Under the pieces are notes generated by a model. The model made no database searches. It saw only the letters and a program-made list of their open reading frames with translations, and was not told the origin of the DNA. The position numbers were made by a program, and so were the translations under genes. From positions 1-8,854 of the forward strand of contig JAVEYA010000093.1 in assembly GCA_034003745.1 (NCBI GenBank): a stretch of 8,854 nucleotides of DNA, given 5' to 3'. The stretch comes from JAVEYA01 sp034003745. GTDB taxonomy: Bacteria > Bacillota > Peptococcia > DRI-13 > PHAD01. How positions within the stretch are numbered: the stretch's first letter is position 1; each line of letters begins with the position of its first letter. Below, one piece after another: positions 6,369-8,854 of this stretch.

Positions 6369-6398
6369 TTGACGCACACTATATTTTTGTGCTAGACT
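6369..6398 (+). promoter_or_regulatory. Candidate promoter for the transporter gene, with an inverted repeat in its spacer
   Basis: TTGACG (6369-6374, five of six -35 bases) is followed after 18 bases by TAGACT (6393-6398, four of six -10 bases). GCACA (6374-6378) and TGTGC (6388-6392) form an inverted repeat across the spacer, which could be an operator. A rival pair is TTGCAA (6412-6417) with TTTAGT (6435-6440) at 17 bases. The rest of the 145-base gap after lgt holds no gene and no T-tailed terminator that I can see. One of the two pairs probably drives the transporter, but neither is strong. Confidence 0.3.
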
Positions 6399-6502
6399 TC
6401 ACATGGAGTATTTGCAATTATCTACATTTTTCAGTTTAGTACAAGAAGTACCCGGCGCCTGAGTTAAAGCGCAACAAAATTGTAAATGGAGGAGATATCA
6501 AA

Positions 6503-7867
6503 GTGGAACACTCATTAGGTACGCAATTACCGCTCTTTTCAGCAATCCCGTTTGCTTGTATGCTCTTATCCATCGCGTTAGGCCCGATGCTTTTCCCCCA
6601 TTTCTGGCATCACCACTTTCCCAAAGTTTCTTTTTTTTGGGCTATCGTTGCCGCCGTCCCGCTTTTGATTGCTTATCAAGGGGAAGCTCTCTATGAGTTG
6701 CTGCATATCATCATTGCCGACTACATTCCTTTTATTGCGCTCTTGTGGGCTCTGTTTACCGTAGGCGGAGGAATCCTGGTCAGAACTACGCTCAAAGGGA
6801 CGCCCTTGGTCAACACCTTGTTTATTGTTGTCGGAACCGTGCTGGCCTCCTGGATGGGGACAACCGGAGCCGCCATGCTTTTAATCCGTCCTTTTATCAG
6901 AATTAACAAATACCGTAAAAACTTAGCCTTTATGGTCGTCTTCTTTATCTTCCTGGTAGCCAATGTCGGCGGCGCTTTGACCCCGCTGGGCGATCCCCCG
7001 CTCTTTTTAGGCTTCCTGCATCATGTGCCCTTTTTCTGGACAATGAAATTGTTCACACCGATGCTCGTGGTTGCAATTATTATGCTGGTTGTGTACTTCA
7101 TCCTGGATACCTATAACCTGAAGAAGGAAGAAAAAGCCGGTACTTTAAGCCCGGTTGAAACGGCTGCTTCCGGAAAGGTTCTGGAAATTGCCGGGGCGCA
7201 GAACTTTATTTTCCTAGCCGGTATCGTGGGCACGGTCCTGATGAGTGGAACCTTACACCTTCCCGAGTTCACTGTCTTTGGGATACACCGTCATGGCCAG
7301 GACGTGCTGCAGATCGTCCTTTTGGTCTTAATGGGCGCGCTGTCTTTGAAATTTACCCCCAAAGCCCTCCGCGAGGAGAACGAATTCGGCTGGGGTCCCA
7401 TTGCGGAAGTCGCTTATCTGTTCTTTGGTATCTTCATTACCATGGCCCCGGTGCTGGCAATCTTAAAAGCCGGCTCGGCAGGCGCCCTGGCCTTTATTAC
7501 TGCGGCAGTGCAGCAGCCCATCCACTATTTCTGGATTACCGGAGCGCTCTCCAGCTTCCTGGATAACGCGCCGACTTACCTGACCTTCTTCTCTACGGTT
7601 TTGGGGCAGTTCTATCCGGGTATGGCGGAAGCGGACGCTGTGGCCAAACTCCTGGTGGAATACCCGATTTATCTGATGGCCATTTCCGCCGGTGCAGTGT
7701 TCTTCGGCGCCATGACTTATATCGGCAACGCGCCGAACTTCATGGTCCGCTCTATTGCCGAGGAAGCGGGCGTGACCATGCCGAGCTTCTTTGGGTATAT
7801 TCTGAAGTACAGCTTGATTTTCTTGATTCCCTGCTTTATCGTCGTTACACTGTTGTTCTTCCTGTAA
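6503..7867 (+). CDS. Sodium:proton antiporter / CitMHS-like ion transporter (ArsB-NhaD superfamily)
   Basis: This 454-residue integral membrane protein has about ten to twelve hydrophobic segments. The pseudo-repeat signatures of the ion transporter superfamily are visible: NVGGALTPLGDPPLFLGF (154-171) in the first half, and FLDNAPTYLTF (353-362) plus IGNAPNFMVRSIAEEAG (407-423) in the second. These re-entrant loops normally carry the ion-binding site. Relatives are annotated as sodium:proton antiporters or putative citrate transporters, so export of Na+ in exchange for H+ is the best guess, but the substrate cannot be read from sequence. A hydrophilic loop (about 203-228) joins the halves. 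The start is GTG 6503, with a strong GGAGGAG (6488-6494) 8 bases upstream. It is preceded by 145 bases without a gene and followed by a strong terminator, so it is probably monocistronic. Confidence 0.88.
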   Translation: MEHSLGTQLPLFSAIPFACMLLSIALGPMLFPHFWHHHFPKVSFFWAIVAAVPLLIAYQGEALYELLHIIIADYIPFIALLWALFTVGGGILVRTTLKGTPLVNTLFIVVGTVLASWMGTTGAAMLLIRPFIRINKYRKNLAFMVVFFIFLVANVGGALTPLGDPPLFLGFLHHVPFFWTMKLFTPMLVVAIIMLVVYFILDTYNLKKEEKAGTLSPVETAASGKVLEIAGAQNFIFLAGIVGTVLMSGTLHLPEFTVFGIHRHGQDVLQIVLLVLMGALSLKFTPKALREENEFGWGPIAEVAYLFFGIFITMAPVLAILKAGSAGALAFITAAVQQPIHYFWITGALSSFLDNAPTYLTFFSTVLGQFYPGMAEADAVAKLLVEYPIYLMAISAGAVFFGAMTYIGNAPNFMVRSIAEEAGVTMPSFFGYILKYSLIFLIPCFIVVTLLFFL

Positions 7868-7871
7868 TCTA

Positions 7872-7888
7872 AAGACGACAGCCGTCTT
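7872..7888 (+). other. Small hairpin just after the transporter stop
   Basis: AAGACG (7872-7877) pairs with CGTCTT (7883-7888) around a 5-base loop, 5 bases after the stop codon. It is not followed by a T-run, so it is not a terminator by itself. It could stabilise the 3' end of the transcript ahead of the main terminator. Confidence 0.35.
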
Positions 7889-7907
7889 AAAATTCTGTAC
7901 TAGAATG

Positions 7908-7942
7908 ACCCTGCCGGAAATGATCCGGCAGGGTTTGTTTGT
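7908..7942 (+). terminator. Intrinsic terminator of the transporter gene
   Basis: ACCCTGCCGGA (7908-7918) pairs perfectly with TCCGGCAGGGT (7924-7934) around an AATGA loop. The stem is 11 bp and GC-rich, followed by a T-rich tail (TTTGTTTGT). The tail is interrupted by G, but the very stable stem makes termination likely. Confidence 0.85.
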
Positions 7943-8052
7943 CAGGCTCGTAAAAATGTACGAGATATTTGCAAGGGACAAAGGTATTCGTTGTCATATT
8001 TTCCCCTTATCCAAATATGTATTATTAATGATGAACGAAAGGAAGGGGGGAA
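7943..8052 (+). promoter_or_regulatory. Leader region of the lipoprotein gene: hairpin, possible -10 box, ribosome site
   Basis: CTCGTA (7947-7952) and TACGAG (7959-7964) form a 6-bp dyad with a 6-base centre, without a T-run, so it may be an operator or leader hairpin. TATTAT (8020-8025) is a fair -10 but the hexamer 17 bases upstream (TATTTT) is poor. TTGTCA (7991-7996) is a good -35 but has no matching -10 at 16-18 bases. A purine run GGAAGGGGGG (8041-8050) precedes the start codon. A promoter must be here because a terminator lies just upstream, but its exact position is not resolved. Confidence 0.3.
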
Positions 8053-8658
8053 ATGACAAGAATGAAAAAGGTTGTACTCCTCTTGGTTATAGTGCTGTGC
8101 AGCAGTATTTTTTTGAGCGGGTGTTTTCTGACGGACCAAATTGCCGCCCTGAAGCAGGGATTTAACCAAGAAAAAAATGTCTCGGATTCGACGGCGGATA
8201 CGCCTACGGTGGTCATTGAAACAACCCAAACCGCTGTTATGGATGGCCCGACCCAGACGATTGCGCTGTATTTTAAGGACGCCAACCAAAGACTGGTCTT
8301 GGAAGAAAGAGCGATTGGAAAAGTAGAGGGCATTGCCAGGGCCACCATGCAGGAATTAATCAAGGGTCCCGCCCAGGCCGGTCTGGAAGCGACCCTGCCG
8401 GTCAATACGCAGCTTTTAGATATTAATATCCGGCCGGATGGCTTGGCAATCGTTGATTTCAGCGGGGAGCTGGTTACCGATCTGCCGGCCTCGGAAACAG
8501 CGGAGAAACTGGCCGTGTACTCCATCGTCAATACGCTGACCCAATTCCCCACTGTGGAAAAAGTGGAATTGCGGGTAGACGGGCAGCGTGTCAGTACCTT
8601 GTTGGGCTATGTGGATGTGGAGCCTTCTTTGGTCAGAGACGCCAGCCTGATTAAGTAA
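8053..8658 (+). CDS. GerMN-domain lipoprotein
   Basis: This 201-residue exported lipoprotein has a basic start (MTRMKK), a hydrophobic core and the lipobox Leu21-Ser-Gly-Cys24, so Cys24 should be lipidated by Lgt and cleaved by signal peptidase II. A polar, probably flexible linker runs to about residue 66. A GerMN domain covers about 68-187 (TIALYFKDANQRLVLEERAI, ATMQELIKGP, LLDINIRPDGLAIVDFSGEL, VYSIVNTLTQFPTVEKVELRVDGQ). GerMN domains occur in the spore germination/sporulation protein GerM and in other cell-surface lipoproteins. Here one copy is present, whereas B. subtilis GerM has two, so the name gerM is not used. ATG 8053 is only 2 bases after the G-run of the ribosome site; ATG 8062 (11 bases after it, starting MKKVV) is a reasonable alternative, and both keep the lipobox. 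Own terminator downstream. It is likely a surface protein acting on or near the envelope; its precise role is unknown. Confidence 0.88.
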   Translation: MTRMKKVVLLLVIVLCSSIFLSGCFLTDQIAALKQGFNQEKNVSDSTADTPTVVIETTQTAVMDGPTQTIALYFKDANQRLVLEERAIGKVEGIARATMQELIKGPAQAGLEATLPVNTQLLDINIRPDGLAIVDFSGELVTDLPASETAEKLAVYSIVNTLTQFPTVEKVELRVDGQRVSTLLGYVDVEPSLVRDASLIK

Positions 8659-8706
8659 AAAATTGGCATGTAAAAAAATGCAGAAAAAAGGAACATAAAT
8701 AAAGGC

Positions 8707-8742
8707 AACCCGTCGATATATGTATCGGCGGGTTATTTTTTA
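8707..8742 (+). terminator. Intrinsic terminator after the GerMN lipoprotein gene
   Basis: AACCCGTCGATA (8707-8718) pairs with TATCGGCGGGTT (8723-8734) around a TATG loop: 12 pairs including one G-T wobble. A T-rich tail (ATTTTTTATTT) follows. The upstream side is A-rich, so it could also work on the minus strand. Confidence 0.9.
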
Positions 8743-8769
8743 TTTGCCAGGTATTACTAGCTGTTTTTT

Positions 8770-8797
8770 AAAGGAATCGTGTCGATAAAAAGCGAAT
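8770..8797 (+). promoter_or_regulatory. Candidate sigma-H promoter for a gene beyond the right edge
   Basis: AAAGGAATC (8770-8778), a 12-base spacer and AGCGAAT (8791-8797) fit the Bacillus sigma-H pattern RnAGGAwWW-N12-RnnGAAT with one mismatch (C at the last -35 position). It lies after a terminator and about 50 bases before an AGGAG at the window edge, where a promoter would be expected. The match is seen directly; use by sigma-H is inference. Confidence 0.35.
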
Positions 8798-8849
8798 ACA
8801 AGAAGTTGATTGCCTTACCGGCAGTCAGGGTAAAACTTATTTTCTTTTT

Positions 8850-8854
8850 AGGAG
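8850..8854 (+). promoter_or_regulatory. Probable ribosome binding site of the next gene (window edge)
   Basis: The window ends in a T-rich stretch followed by AGGAG, like the TTTTTAGGAGG before the 91-residue gene. It suggests that a plus-strand coding region begins within about 10 bases beyond the edge. Bases 8743-8849 otherwise hold no gene that I can support. Confidence 0.4.

Noticed and set aside
8659..8700. A-rich stretch with ATG after the lipoprotein stop as a small gene
   Set aside because: There is no ribosome site and no sustained open frame; it is the leader of the terminator.
1..8854. CRISPR array, mobile element, prophage, toxin-antitoxin pair or tRNA
   Set aside because: I found no regularly spaced repeats, transposase or integrase motifs, terminal inverted repeats or cloverleaf sequences. 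The genes have uniform character and recognisable chromosomal families.

Overview
The window looks like an ordinary chromosomal stretch from an anaerobic, probably spore-forming Firmicute, most likely a Clostridia/Peptococcaceae-type organism. This rests on strong purine-rich ribosome binding sites, a YitT-family membrane protein, a GerMN-domain lipoprotein, a GC-mixed coding style with AT-rich intergenic promoters, a cobalamin gene (cobT), and a possible sporulation sigma-H promoter near the right end. The species cannot be fixed from the sequence. Genes are densely packed, and all run on the plus strand except the YitT-family gene.

Layout. (1) Bases 2-118 are the last 38 codons of an unidentified gene. 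(2) Bases 190-549 form a self-contained unit: a TATAAT box inside a small dyad, a strong Shine-Dalgarno, a 91-residue protein of unknown function (229-504) and an intrinsic terminator (519-549). (3) A second TATAAT box begins a likely operon: endonuclease IV (nfo, 602-1441), cobT (1441-2484, overlapping nfo by one base), and a large FAD-dependent oxidoreductase with a hydrophobic export leader (2503-4185). (4) A convergent minus-strand gene encodes a YitT-family membrane protein (about 4205-5050). (5) Diverging from it is a two-gene unit: a tandem ACT-domain protein (5162-5590) overlapped by lgt (5587-6357), the prolipoprotein diacylglyceryl transferase. (6) After a 145-base gap comes a NhaD/CitMHS-type ion transporter (6503-7867) ending in a perfect 11-bp terminator stem. 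(7) A GerMN-domain lipoprotein (8053-8658) follows, with its own terminator. (8) The right end (8743-8854) holds no gene but carries a sigma-H-like promoter and a terminal AGGAG, which suggest another gene starts just outside.

How the genes relate. nfo repairs abasic and oxidised DNA ends. cobT activates the lower-ligand base for cobamide assembly. The oxidoreductase downstream of cobT has no assignable substrate, and its Sec-like leader without a twin-arginine motif is the most unusual feature here. Lgt attaches the lipid to lipobox cysteines, and the GerMN protein 1.7 kb downstream has such a lipobox, so it is a likely substrate. The transporter, YitT and ACT proteins have recognisable families but undefined ligands.

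I did not find a CRISPR array, mobile element, phage, toxin-antitoxin pair, tRNA, rRNA or riboswitch. Most of the content is housekeeping or conserved-hypothetical. The leads worth following are the cobT/exported-flavoprotein pair, the orphan 91-residue gene cassette and the sigma-H-like promoter.
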